From Drosophila pseudoobscura (Eukaryota > Arthropoda > Insecta > Diptera > Drosophilidae), in the NCBI RefSeq assembly GCF_009870125.1, contig NC_046680.1, positions 18,309,501-18,373,500 of the forward strand: a DNA stretch of 64,000 nucleotides. Direction: 5' to 3'. Within the stretch, counting starts at the first letter, position 1, and the number at the start of each line of letters is the position of its first letter. Positions 12,659 to 24,034 of this stretch are shown in pieces. The translations under genes were made by a program, and so were the position numbers. Under the pieces are notes generated by a model. It was given only the letters and a program-made list of their open reading frames with translations. It had not been told where the DNA came from and did no database searches.

Positions 12659-14017
12659 TAGTTGTGAGAGAGAAAAGAAGACTCCCTTTTTATGGCAGGG
12701 TATACGAATAAAGAGCGAAAAGGACAACAGAGAACACAGAGACATGGAGAAGGACACGAAACGGAGAAATGTCGAAAGATTGAAAACAGAATAGAGCACA
12801 CACACACACACAGACACACATAGGAGCTCCTATACATACACAGCATTTAGATAACTAAAGTAATTTATTTTATATGGAGGTCATGCGCTCATGGACATGT
12901 GAACACACCACCCCCCTCCCACACACCCCCCACACCACCCCCCATTTCATCTGTCTGTGTGTTTTTGTGTAGAAAATTACGCACTGAAACCGAAGACATT
13001 TCCGCTTGGCACAAATTTTGTGCTGAGCTCAACAGAAGCGAAACCGTACCGAATGGGAATCCGGAGCGGAGCGGATCGGAACGGAACGGATCGTAGAGAG
13101 ATTGGGCCCACTTTTCCGGGGGCCTTCTCGAGTCAAGAGTTGAAAATTCCGCAACAAAAGTTCGGCAAAAGGAACGGAAAACTATTGAATGTTTGTCTGG
13201 AAATAGTTGGGCATACTTTCAGGCGCCGGGGCTTGATTTAATTCGAAAATTGTTTAGCTGAGAACTACTTGGCCGAAAGCGGTGTGCTTCAGGCCAAATT
13301 GCTAATTGAGCCAAAGAGGAGCATTAAAAATGCATGCCACCTGCTCCCCTGGCGGTCGGTTGTGGTTTTCGAAACTCAATTAAAATGGAATTTCCCACAA
13401 ATAGGCCACTTGGGCCCCCCCTAACTCCCCCATTAAGCTCCGCATAATAATGATGCCAATAAGCAAAACAGCAGCCAGAACAAGAACAGTTTACATGTGG
13501 CCCAAACAAATTATTACAGACCTAATGACCCAATATATAAATTTCAGGCACAGGGACAGGCACAGGGACATCCCTTGCTGATAAGGATATTCAGGGGAGG
13601 GGGCAGGGAGGTCAGGGAGGCCAGGGAGGGAGGTCTCGGGCGGACAATGGAACATGTAAAATATCTTCCTCATTGCGTAGCGCATTATCTGGGTCGCAGG
13701 GACACAAATACAACAAAAATAAAGAAATTGCCTCTAATTTATGAGAGGGAAATTCCCCCCCCCCCCCCACACACACACACGCTCCTCCACATACATACAT
13801 TCTCTGGCAAATAGATAGCCCAATTTTCAGTAGCTGCTAATATTTTAAAAGAGCCATTTTTTTGGGTTTTTGTGGGGTCTATAAATAGGCAGGAAAAACA
13901 AGCATTATTTTATGGCTTAGCGAGAAGCAGGAAGGAGCATTATTTTGGGGGGCAAAAAGGGGGCAAAGCAGCGCAGCAGCAGTGCATCATAGATATACAC
14001 AAATACCAAGGCACACA

Positions 14018-14042
14018 TGTGTGTGTGTGTGTGTGTGTGTGT
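14018..14042. repeat. TG microsatellite
   Basis: Pure run of 25 bases. Confidence 0.95.
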
Positions 14043-15199
14043 ATGCTCTCAAGTGGCTGCATTCTTAAATTGGATTAAGTAGGTTTCCCCATCCCCCCCC
14101 CACCCACAATCTGCCCCTCTGCCCCTCTGGCAAAACACTCTTATTCTTTCTCTACTTTCCGCTTGAGAGAGCTTGAATTTAATTAAGAGCAAATATTAAA
14201 GTACTGTATTTATTTGGAAATTCAGAGAGAAAGAACTGAAGATGTGGTCCGAGCAAGAATAAAGTCTTCTAGGACATTTTACAGTGTGTTATAACAGGAC
14301 TTATTGTGTACCCATCAGAGAATAGAGTTAGATCCGTTTCGGGGGTAAATAAAAGCGATAAATAACCATCCTTCAAGGCCCATATTGCTCTTCGGTGGGA
14401 GGCTCGATCTCAGGGGGCGTCAGTTCTCTGATGCCAAATCGATCATCCCACACAATATACCCGTTTTCTGCCATCTCTTTGATTGGTTTTAGCTATGAAA
14501 TCCACAGTATTGTTGATATAATTAAATTTCCTGTGCAGGAAATTGCTCTACTAAATGCAACAACAAAAAATACATCATTGATGCTTGAGGATTTTCCCCT
14601 TTGAGATGGAGAACGGAATGTAAAGAGTATAAGAATTAGTTTCTCATCGAAGAGTAGGAGGGAAAACCTCTTAAGACAACAGAGAGAGAACTAATCATAT
14701 GCAGAGGCCATGGATTTCGGCAGGGCATTAAGGGTTTTCCAAAAGAAAAACAGGCACAAGGACAAGCGATTACCATTGGCACTCAAATAAGCTATGGAAA
14801 AGCCCCTCAAATGGACGGAGAATTTCACACAAAAAAGAGCTGCCATTACCTCTGAGCCCAGGTAGCCCGGTAGCCTAGTAGGCAGTAGTTGAGGGGCCAA
14901 AAGGGGGGGACAAGAGGAAAGGGGAAAGGGCCAAGGCAAAGGCAGCTCCTGCCTCCATGAATGACGGGGGACATGGGTTCAATAAAATAGGGGGACGCCC
15001 AGCAGCACAGGCAATAAACATTTCATTGAAGACGCAACAAAAAACGCATGGCACAGGGCAGCAAAACAGAGGGGGGGGGGGGGGAGGGGGAGGGCCGGCT
15101 GGCAGGCGTTTATCAGAGTAACAGGACGCGCAGGTCCCCACAACGCAGTAAAAATGAACCCCCAGAAGTCATAAAAATTGAAAGCTCGCCTGGAGTATA

Positions 15200-15217
15200 C
15201 CCCCCCCCCCCCCCCCC
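15200..15217. repeat. Poly(C) tract
   Basis: Eighteen C; poly(G) of fourteen lies at 15071-15084 and poly(C) of thirteen at 15504-15516. Confidence 0.95.
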
Positions 15218-16964
15218 TCACGAAGGAAACAACAAACAACAAACAGAAACATGGAGGGGGGAAAACGAAAAGAGAAATATGTAGAATAAAGAAAATTGAA
15301 TATGCCCAGAGGCGTACCGCGACAGCACAACAGAAAGCCAGAGTCAAAACAACAAGTCAAGGGGGTGTATCGACTAAGGGATACCCATTAGTGCGGGGGG
15401 GGGAAAACCAGCCATGGGGATGGATTTCCCATCCCCGATAACCAGGGGTTATCCAAAGGGATGCCAGGGGACCAGCGAATAGAGAAAACCAGTTTCGTTT
15501 TGTCCCCCCCCCCCCCTGCTGCCCCCTGTCCACCTGCTGGAGCTTCCTTTCGCTAGGAAAATGTAAATTGTATCTCAACGTTAAATGGCTGGCTATAGAT
15601 ACAGATACAGATACAAATACAGATACAAGAATGGCCTGGCACAGTTTTAGTTCAGTTTTCTTCGCATGCGATTTTTATGTGACACAAAATCTGTGGACTT
15701 TTACGACCCGAAAACGAAAAGAAAACCAAAACTAACGTTAAGCCAATGAAAACGGAAATTGGCTTGAATACCATGAAGATTTCTCCCCAGAAATTTATTA
15801 CCGTATTCTTCGATTGTGGAAAGAGTTAATAAAGACGAAAAAGTCTATAAATTTGGATATAATTGGGTGAAAATATTCATTATAAAAATAAACATTTGTC
15901 GTATCGTTTTAAGAGGAGATACATAGATACTAGAGCCCTGGAAAAAGTCTTGGGGAAAATGTATTTGCATAATCCGCAACAAGACGGCAATGCATTCAAT
16001 GTTTGCATATAGATATATGTACTATATATAGAATATATACCAGAATAGAGCAAGGACAGGGCCCTCCTCTATCTAGGGGGAGGGCGGTGGAGGGGGTGTG
16101 GCCACTTTTTGTTTTGCCAGCATTTCGATTTTGTGTCAAGAAAGTGCAGATCTATCTTGCCACTCGGCTCCAAGCAGCTGCCTCCTCTGTGAAGTGCGGC
16201 ACGTGGCAAGGGAGAAGCAAAAGAATAAAGTCATAAAATTGAATTGGTAATTTTTTGTGTTAAAAGGAGAAATTAAAATAAATTGAATTGCTGCTAAGAC
16301 CAATACATAGACACCCACCCAACACCCCACAATGCCAAAGACGAGGACGGAGCCGAAGGAAAAGCCCTGGAAATGGAAAGGAAAATGCAAATGAGTCGCA
16401 CACAGACTCTGTGGGGGCGTCGCAGAAATGGAGGCGATTTTGGGATAGGTTCACTTGATTTTTCCCGAGCGATTCCGCGGGCCCACGTAATGAAAACAAA
16501 ATAAAGCGAAGGAATAAACGAGGAAGAAAAACGAAGATGAAGATGAAGAGGTAGAGGTGGAGGGAGAGGGAGAGGTAGGGACAGAGAGAAATGCTCAACG
16601 AGCCACGAAGAAAATGCTAAAAAATAAATGCATTGTTGTTTTTCCTGGTTTTATGGATGCCATTTCCCAGGCGTCCTTGTCCGGGGACCCTCTTTCAGGG
16701 CCTGCCATTGCTGTTTCTGTTTCTGTTTCCGTTTCTGTTGTTGTTTTTGTAATAGGATTACTGCATAAATTAAAGTATTTGCCGTGGCATCATCAAATAA
16801 GATTTGCAACACTGCCCCTGCTGCCTCCTGCTGCCCCCCATGTACATGGCGCTAACATCAAAAATCGCTGGGAAAAGAAAAAAGCAAAGCAAAACACGAA
16901 AGGAAAGGAAACAAAAGCAAAAGCCAGCTTTGAGGGCAACGAAGGTCTTAGTACCCTAACAGAT

Positions 16965-17240
16965 TGAGCGACACAGAGAGAGAGAGCGAGAGCGAGAGCA
17001 CTGTGTGAAAATGAAGTAAAGATCGAGTCGAGAGATAAGACATTCTGCCTTTGCAAAATGCTTACATTTCCCTCTCACTCGCACTCAGCTCGCCTGTGGC
17101 CTGTCGCCACGGCTTCTACGATCCGCTCTCTGAGCGAGTCTTTGCTCTCTCACAACAGTCGAAAACGCTTTCTGCTGTGCTTAGAATTTCTGTAAGCTCT
17201 CTCTCCCTGTAAAGCTTGCGCTTTGTTGATCTAAGCTTTC
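16965..17240. promoter_or_regulatory. GAGA/CTCTC cluster, possible promoter
   Basis: GAGAGAGAGCGAGAGCGAGAG (near 16977-16998), then CTCTCACTCGCACTC (17073), CGCTCTCTGAGCGAGTC (17123), TTGCTCTCTCAC (17142) and AGCTCTCTCTCC (17196), a dense two-strand set of GAGA-factor words. Another GAGAGTGCGAGCGAGAAAGA is at 17441. Looks like a fly promoter or Polycomb-type element; no linked gene is visible. Confidence 0.3.
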
Positions 17241-18518
17241 GGCCGCTGCTGCTGCAGCTGGATCGCAAAGTTGGAATTTTTTTGAATACAAATTTAATTA
17301 TTTTGTCCACCAATTAGTGCTTTGTTATTTGAAAATCAAGGTATACGTATTCGGTATCCTCCTCTGAACACAAACATCTCATGCAAATCAGAATGCCCTC
17401 CGCCGCCAGAGTACTCGTACAACAAATAATTGCAAAAGCAGAGAGAGTGCGAGCGAGAAAGAGAAGCATACAACGGCAAGTGGCTGTGGAGACACGTAAA
17501 CGTAAAAGTTTATTGCATAATTTTCAGCGGCTTAGTTAAAGTGTAATGTAAACAGCACAAATGCCAGAAGGGAGGGGGCAAGAGTGCAAAAGAGAGCCAA
17601 CAGATAGACAATAAAAGTCTCAGAAGATTATACGAAAATATGTCACTGAATCTTTTTTACTCAAAGATCAAATCTTTATGGGAATACGAATAGTTTTGGG
17701 TACGAGCAGTGATGGCTTTTATCCTGTATTTCGTTACCTGTTTAGCCATTCTGACCACTTTAAGGCTCAAACTCTCGATAAAGCCGTCCCGAACTTCCGC
17801 TTGGTTCCAGGAAGCCCCAAAACGCACCCCACAACACAAAATCACTTTCAAAAATGTGAAACTAAACACACAAAAACCGCAAATTTCATTTTGATAAAAT
17901 TTTAATTTGGCCAAGAGTCCCAGCCCCAGCTCCAGTTCCAGCTCCAGCTCCAGCCGACAGAGTATCCGGATGTGGAGAGAGATCTGGGGGGCTGCGACCT
18001 CGGCGCGCCTCAATAATTCAAAGATGTTAAGCCGCAAATTGGCATTGGCAGGAGCCAGAGGCAGTGCCAGTGGCAGGCAGTGGCTGTGGCCGGGCCAGAA
18101 AGAGCACAGATGGTGGGGGTCGGCCAAAATGCAGACAGGATATATACATCCTTTGGGGGTTACAAACACACACACAAAGAGAGAGAGAGAGAGAGACACG
18201 CACGCATTAAACTCTATTGGGTGCTAATGTTTTTTCTTCCCCATCAGCCCGTGCCGCTTCCCGCTTCCTGCTTTCTGCTTTCTGCTTCCCGCATCAGACA
18301 TCGCAGAAATTTTCATAAATTCTGGAACGAGCTTGTCGGCAGCTCTCGCTCTTTCTCTGTGTGTGTGTGTGTAATAAAAATACGCTAAAATGTGTGTATC
18401 ACACACATAAACACGATGTGTATTGCCTACTTTCGGGAGCAGCACCAGAGAGAAGATATGCCTTGTATAAGAGTTTGGACTGTATCTCCATGCATCTGTG
18501 TGTGTGGGGACGGTGTCT

Positions 18519-18543
18519 GGGGGGGGGGGGGGGGGGGGGGGGG
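18519..18543. repeat. Poly(G) tract
   Basis: Twenty-five consecutive G. Confidence 0.95.
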
Positions 18544-18915
18544 CGGCTGTTCATTTGCTACGACTTCCGTTAGGCGCTAATGCTGATGATGCTGCCTCCG
18601 CCTCCGCCTCTGCCTCCGCCTCCGTCTCTGTATTAAATTTTGTTGCTTTAAAAATTCTCCTACACCCCGTGGAGTTCCAGTGGAATTCCATTGCGTTCTA
18701 GAGAGTGAAAGGATACAGTATAGTATTCCAATCGTCCTTAAGTTTAAATACAGCTTTTCCTTGCAAAAATCAACTCAAATTCGCCACCATTTCGCGCTCG
18801 AATAACCTCCACCTCCACCTCCACCTCCTCCTCCTCCTACCCCCCGCGGCCATCCCGAATCCATTTGGTATATGGAATGCTGATGCGCGCAGGGCTTATC
18901 GGGCGCTTTCAAGTA

Positions 18916-18938
18916 AACAGACAGACAGACAGACAGAC
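18916..18938. repeat. ACAG tetranucleotide repeat
   Basis: Five units of ACAG/CAGA, followed by GGCTGGCTGGCAGGCAG. Confidence 0.9.
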
Positions 18939-21148
18939 GGGCTGGCTGGCAGGCAGCTATAAAAATTTGCATTTGACTAATGCCAAATATTCAGAGACGA
19001 CTGGAGCTAAAGCGGGTGCTATAGCGGGGCCATCCGATAAGCGTAACCCCACCACCGCCTCAATCTCCTCCTCAACCCTTACAAGAAAAAAAAAAAAAAG
19101 ACACAATAACAATGGCCCTGGCTCTTGGCTCTTGGCTCTGTCTCTGTCTCTGGGAAGGAGATGCCAATGCGTTTACTGATTTTTTCGAGTGCGATACGTG
19201 CAAAGATTTTCTTTTTTCTGTCTCGAAAGAAAAGCTTGGAGCGGTGGAGGGCGGGGTGGGGTGGGAAGGTGGAATAGCGACGCTTTTATGATATTTCCTA
19301 TTAAGCTATTTGTTGCTAGCTCCCTTTTATCGCTTTAAGTCTCCCTTACTCGCTCTCTGTCTCTTCGCCCTCCCTCTGTTTATCTGTGTATCTTTATTCC
19401 CCCATTTTTTCTCTCTGTGTGTGTGTCAGAATCTTGGCAAGATTTCGTGGATGGCAGTTGCATTGCAAAATGATACTAAAAGCTCACACACACACACACA
19501 CACATAGACACACACACATACCCACACTCATGTGTCGTTTATCGATTTTCCACACCCTCCCCCGCCCACCGCTGTCTGCAGCAAGCACCCTGCCCCACTG
19601 TGTGTGTTCTTGTGGATTTTTGACATGCCAACGCATTTTAAATTTGCATTTTTTGGCACCGAAACTGGCAAAAATTTTAAGCTAAAAGCATTAGGACCAT
19701 GGCTAACACAGGGACAGCGAAGAGGCAGTGACCAGTGAAGAGCGTGGGGCGTCGGGCGGGGGGCAGAGGGAGTGGCAGGGGTTAAAGTTCGGTTTGAACA
19801 ACAAAGAAATTGCCGAAAATATGTATGCCAACAATAGATTGAGTTTCGTCCTTCTCGTTGGCGAAAAATATTGAAAAATATTGCTAAAACAAATACATAC
19901 ATACATATGTACATATGTATGTATGTATGTACTTTTTGTATGGCAAATATTTGTATGGCATGGCCAAAAGAATTTTCGCAAAAATTGTTGAAATGAAATG
20001 AATGTCGATGGAACACGTAAACAAGTAGGAAATAAACTCCTTTTGGGGCTCAATTATAGGTACAAAATGGTACGAAATAAATGGATACATTTGTTGATAA
20101 AGATATGCGAGAAAACCGACTGCCTGTTGGATCAAACAACAAATGTGAAAAGTGATCACATTTATTTGTGGAAGAGGTTGTGTGTCGCAGGAGGAGGAGG
20201 AGTCAACCTCTCGCTTGGCTCGTTGAACACCTTTCAGTGCATACTTTTAGGATGCAGACACCGAGTGCAAGGGGTACCATAGGTACCATAAATCCAGAGA
20301 TTTATGCGTTATACCTTCTCCCCTGAACTATCCCTTTAGCTAATAGCTTCTTTTCTCCCTTTGTAACCAAGTTCCATGATAAGCAAATAATTCTGAATTA
20401 AATATAATCGTCCCATATCCCAGCTTAAAGTTTCTTTAGCTAATGTTTTGTATATTTTATTTTAAACTTAAAGCCAAACCCTGAAAGAAACCTTTTTCAT
20501 TCGAAACAAACACGCGCGGATTTTCAAAGGTTCTTAAGTTCTGGTTTTATGAAATTTATGACACCCACACACACACACACACACACACGGATGCACACAC
20601 ACACATAAATAAATGCCTCAATAAGTCACTGTCAAAAGTCGTGTGGGACCGCAACCTTGGATGCCACCTAGGATGGATTCGGGAAGGTAACTTTTTTTGT
20701 GAATTTTTCGTTGATTTATTGGGTCGCCACGCCCCCGCTGATTGGAGTGGGTGGGCATCCCAGGGCATACCCCATATAAATATTAATTAATATTTTTACA
20801 TTTTGAAATCATTCCCAAGCGAGAGATCTTATCGAGCCGTGACACGCCCCCGCCCCCGAGAAGCCAGTTTAAAAAGGAAATTATTAAAAAAAACGAGAAA
20901 AATTCCTTGAAATTAATTTGAAAATAGAAAAAAATAAGAGGATAGGAGGATGGGAGGGATAGAAAAATAGCTGTGAATTTGTTGCGTCTGTCACGGCCAG
21001 TCGGAGGCGGGCCCCAGTCTTCCTGGGGGCCATATTCCCCGGCAAATGGCAGCTAAGCGACGGCTGCCATAATGAGGACTCGAACGGACTCGAACCCTCG
21101 ACTTTGGGACCTTCTGCGGCTGCCGCCAGCGTCGCCCAGAAGGCACTT

Positions 21149-21173
21149 CACACACACACACACACACACACAC
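21149..21173. repeat. CA microsatellite
   Basis: Pure run of 25 bases. Confidence 0.95.
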
Positions 21174-21851
21174 TCCAGACTGGCATAAGCCGCTTGGTTC
21201 GTCTTTGTTTTTGTCTTTGTCTGGGGGGCCTAATCCCATTTTTCATTAATCCAATTAGGGATAGAAAGCCTTTTGCGGTGCCAGGAGAAATTATTGCCAA
21301 AGAAAGCTCGAGACAAAGCCCCGGACGGAATGCAGGTCTCAAAAGATTATTGATCGACAAAATTGAGGTCAATTAGTGGCCATATGTGGTGATGTGTTGA
21401 ACTTTTGTTTAATTGAATTTCCAGTGGAAATTCAATTGTGTGCGCACTCTTTGAAAATAACTGGCCATAATTGAGTTAAAGGATATGCAAAAGTTTTCCA
21501 AAAATAAATCCAAATATATGTATTTCTCCCAGGGGAGGCCTTGACAGGCCCTGAGAAAACCCGAGAAATATTTAATGCCAGCTGCCACAGACCGTCTCCT
21601 GGGCGCCGCTTAGCCGAAAAAGAAAGAAAAAATGCTACAGAGAGCAGCACAATGGAAGTGCGATAAATAAGGCTGAGAAGGGGGGAGCAGAGGGCTCAGA
21701 GTGCAGGACATTCAGGAATTTGGGTGAGGGTGAGGGCGAGGGCGAGGGGAAAACTGCACACTAAATGCTCGGGCGCCTGCAAGTATGCTTTCAATTGTGC
21801 GCAATTTAGTGCGACAGAGCGACAACAAAGCCACGCAAAGGGCCAGACTCA

Positions 21852-21878
<27 letters not shown>
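21852..21878. repeat. GT microsatellite
   Basis: Pure run of 27 bases continuing into imperfect GT/GGGT to 21903. Confidence 0.95.
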
Positions 21879-21882
<4 letters not shown>

Positions 21883-22522
21883 TGTGTGTGGGTGTGTAGG
21901 TGTGCGCCTGAATAGGTGCGAACAAACACCTGCAAAGCGGCGCCTAAAAACAGGCAACGCAAAAAGGCCAACCACTGGGTGGGCCCCCATTGTTTGCCCC
22001 CTGGCCCTGGTGCTCCCCCCCCCTCTCCGGGCCCTCTGCTGCTCTGCCGCTCTGTGATTGCGATTATTACGATTATTGTCTAGCCCAACAAACGGGGCAC
22101 CGAGGCGTGGCCCAGAAGGGAAAAGCGGCCAAAGTAAAAGCAAAAATCATTAAAAAAAAACCCAAAAAAAAAAAGTAACAAGAGAATAAAGGTTGTAAGG
22201 ATACGTTTGTGTGGCCGATATCCTTGTAGTCTCTCTATCTTTATCTTCATGAATTGCCCCTAAAAAGGACAAAAGACAGAAATGTCTGATCGAAAACATA
22301 TCCTCTGCGGAGCTCAACATCTCTTGGCAGGGTATCGAAACGTCGACTCGGCGGGCGGCTTGGCTCTGGCTGGGGCGCCGGGTCTTAGCCAACAATGCGA
22401 CATGGCCGCGCGCTAGTTTTATGTGCCACATAAACATTGTACCTCTGCCTCTGCCACACGCCTTTTGGCGCGCAAAAACTTGGCGCTTTCGAGCCATTTT
22501 ATTGCTTGTCTTACGCACACAA

Positions 22523-22582
22523 ACACACACACACACACACACACAGAAGGCGAACGTGGTAGAGAGAGAGAGAGAGAGAGAG
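22523..22582. repeat. CA repeat and GA repeat pair
   Basis: CA run 22523-22545, then a GA run 22561-22582, separated by 15 bases. Confidence 0.93.
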
Positions 22583-23070
22583 CTGCTGCCAGTTTTATTG
22601 TCATTCCATTTCGTTTTCCTTTTGTTTCTGCCTCCGTGCCAAGAATCTGCCACGCCACGGAATAGCGCGGGACACAAAATTAAATGCCAAAAATCCCCAG
22701 GAGCATAAGGAGCCATGCAACTCCCTCGGGGATGCCCATCCTATGCGTTTGATCGTTTGATCGTTTGATCTTCACTAACCTGTTCTGTTGTTGTCTTTTA
22801 TTTATTTATTCAAGATTTTTCACTTTGCAGAAGTTTTCTTTCACTGTTTGTGTGGGCTTTTCCACACGCGAAATTAATTGAGTATAAATAATTAACGCTT
22901 TTAGGTAACCGTTTGGAGTGGGCAGCGTCCCAGGATGTTCGTTTGGCGGAAACGGAAACCGGAAATTGCGCGCACGACCAGTCGACGCCACACTTGAAAC
23001 CGCTTCAAAACCGGGCTCCTCCGGGCAGACTTCCACAGGACTCCTTAATGATATTTATTGAATTAACATT

Positions 23071-23101
23071 CACACACATACACACACACACACACACACA
23101 C
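23071..23101. repeat. CA microsatellite
   Basis: CA run of 31 bases with a single TA break, followed by degenerate CGCA/CACAAACACG units. Confidence 0.93.
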
Positions 23102-23294
23102 GCAAAAACACGCACAAACACGCGTTCGCGCACTCTTCCTGGCGGTGCAATTAATTATTGTTTGCCTCGACTGTGGTTCGCATTTATTTTGGACTTTAAA
23201 CCACGCAGCATCGCTTTTTGCCTTTCTTTGTGGGCTTTTTCTCCGGCTTTAGTTCACTTTAAGATTATCCAGAGAATCGAGCAACGGTACTCAC

Positions 23295-23720
23295 TCAAGA
23301 ACAAACGATTGCCCTCAGGTTTTTGGCTACGAAAATGTTACGCACGCTGGGCCCTCGGCTGTTCCGCGACGCACGTCCGATCCTTACGAAAAACTGGAAA
23401 AAACCGTTATGTGCTGTACCCGGCAAGGGGCCGCAAGGCCGTTCTTTCAAATGTTGCTGGTGGCTCGAAATGTTGCTCGGCAGCCAATGTGTGTTGCCGA
23501 GAAACAACGAAGGGTAGGGCCAGCAGGCCAAAACGGCACCAAAAATCCAACGCACGCAAGGCAAAACCCACCCGAATACGAAATATGTCGTGGCACGCTC
23601 TCTCGATTGCCGTGGAAACTGTTCTACTGTCATACAAAACATGTGCTTCGGCAAAAACACGCCTTCGGCTTCCAGTAAGAGAGCGACCGACTCTCTTGGG
23701 CTCGTACTCCCGCTCTTAGT
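23295..23720 (-). other. Possible non-coding 5' exon with strong splice donor
   Basis: On the minus strand this 425-bp block has unusually few stop codons in several frames and none of the simple repeats of its surroundings. It ends in a good donor, TTGA then GTGAGTA (GT at 23294-23293). CGCTCTCTTAC-type words lie near its right end (about 23680). A transcript starting near 23.7 kb and running left would make the gene-free 0-23 kb a first intron. No conserved protein is recognised in it. Confidence 0.2.
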
Positions 23721-24007
23721 GGCCATCCACTGCGCTCTGTTGTTGTGATGGCGGCTTTGGTTTGTTTGTCGGCATTTTGCCGGCTCCCGAGATCCCCTAG
23801 AGGAAATTTAACTGCAATTCTTTGTAAATTATGTGCCCTCCCCCCCCCCGCCAGGCGACTGAAGGACGTTTCGGTATCAACACCGACTGACAGATTGACG
23901 GACTGAGGGACTGCAGGACTAGTTTTTTGAGATGTTGCTGGTTTTTTTGGTTGGCTGAAGGGCCCACCTGTTGTGCCTCCCACGAGTGCAGGTAAAAGGT
24001 GGGGCGT

Positions 24008-24034
24008 GGGGGGGGGGGGGGGGGGGGGGGGGGG
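24008..24034. repeat. Poly(G) tract, longest in the window
   Basis: Twenty-seven consecutive G. Confidence 0.95.

Larger units (their letters stand above)
6530..16960. other. Non-coding stretch with simple repeats
   Basis: More than a dozen homopolymer and dinucleotide tracts plus the 30-bp minisatellite. 8.7-9.3 kb and 14.1-14.7 kb are freer of repeats and could hold conserved regulatory DNA, but no motif set stands out. No gene is recognised. Confidence 0.5.
17480..23290. other. Non-coding stretch with simple repeats
   Basis: Contains CA, GT, GA and poly(G) tracts and an ACATATGT cluster (19889-19932). Most ORFs are translations of repeats. A 268-codon open frame crosses its right end and is listed as rejected. 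Confidence 0.45.

Noticed and set aside
17657..18199. 180-codon minus ORF
   Set aside because: It contains Leu-Glu repeats from GAGCTG-type hexamers and Ser-Leu runs from GA repeats. No family is recognised.
21075..21101. tRNA T-loop-like GGGTTCGAGTCC on minus
   Set aside because: No acceptor stem, D arm or anticodon arm can be fitted around it. It is part of a short direct repeat (GGACTCGAAC).
23336..23517. ATG ORF starting MLRTLGPRLFRDARPILTKN, like a mitochondrial presequence
   Set aside because: The presequence look is attractive, but the rest is Trp/Cys-rich with no family, and no downstream exon joins in frame by eye. Kept only as a possible non-coding exon region.
22913..23719. 268-codon open frame on plus
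   Set aside because: It starts at TTG, runs straight through a CA repeat (His-Thr runs), and the overlapping minus strand is also largely open. It has no codon bias or recognisable domain. The block may be a non-coding exon instead.
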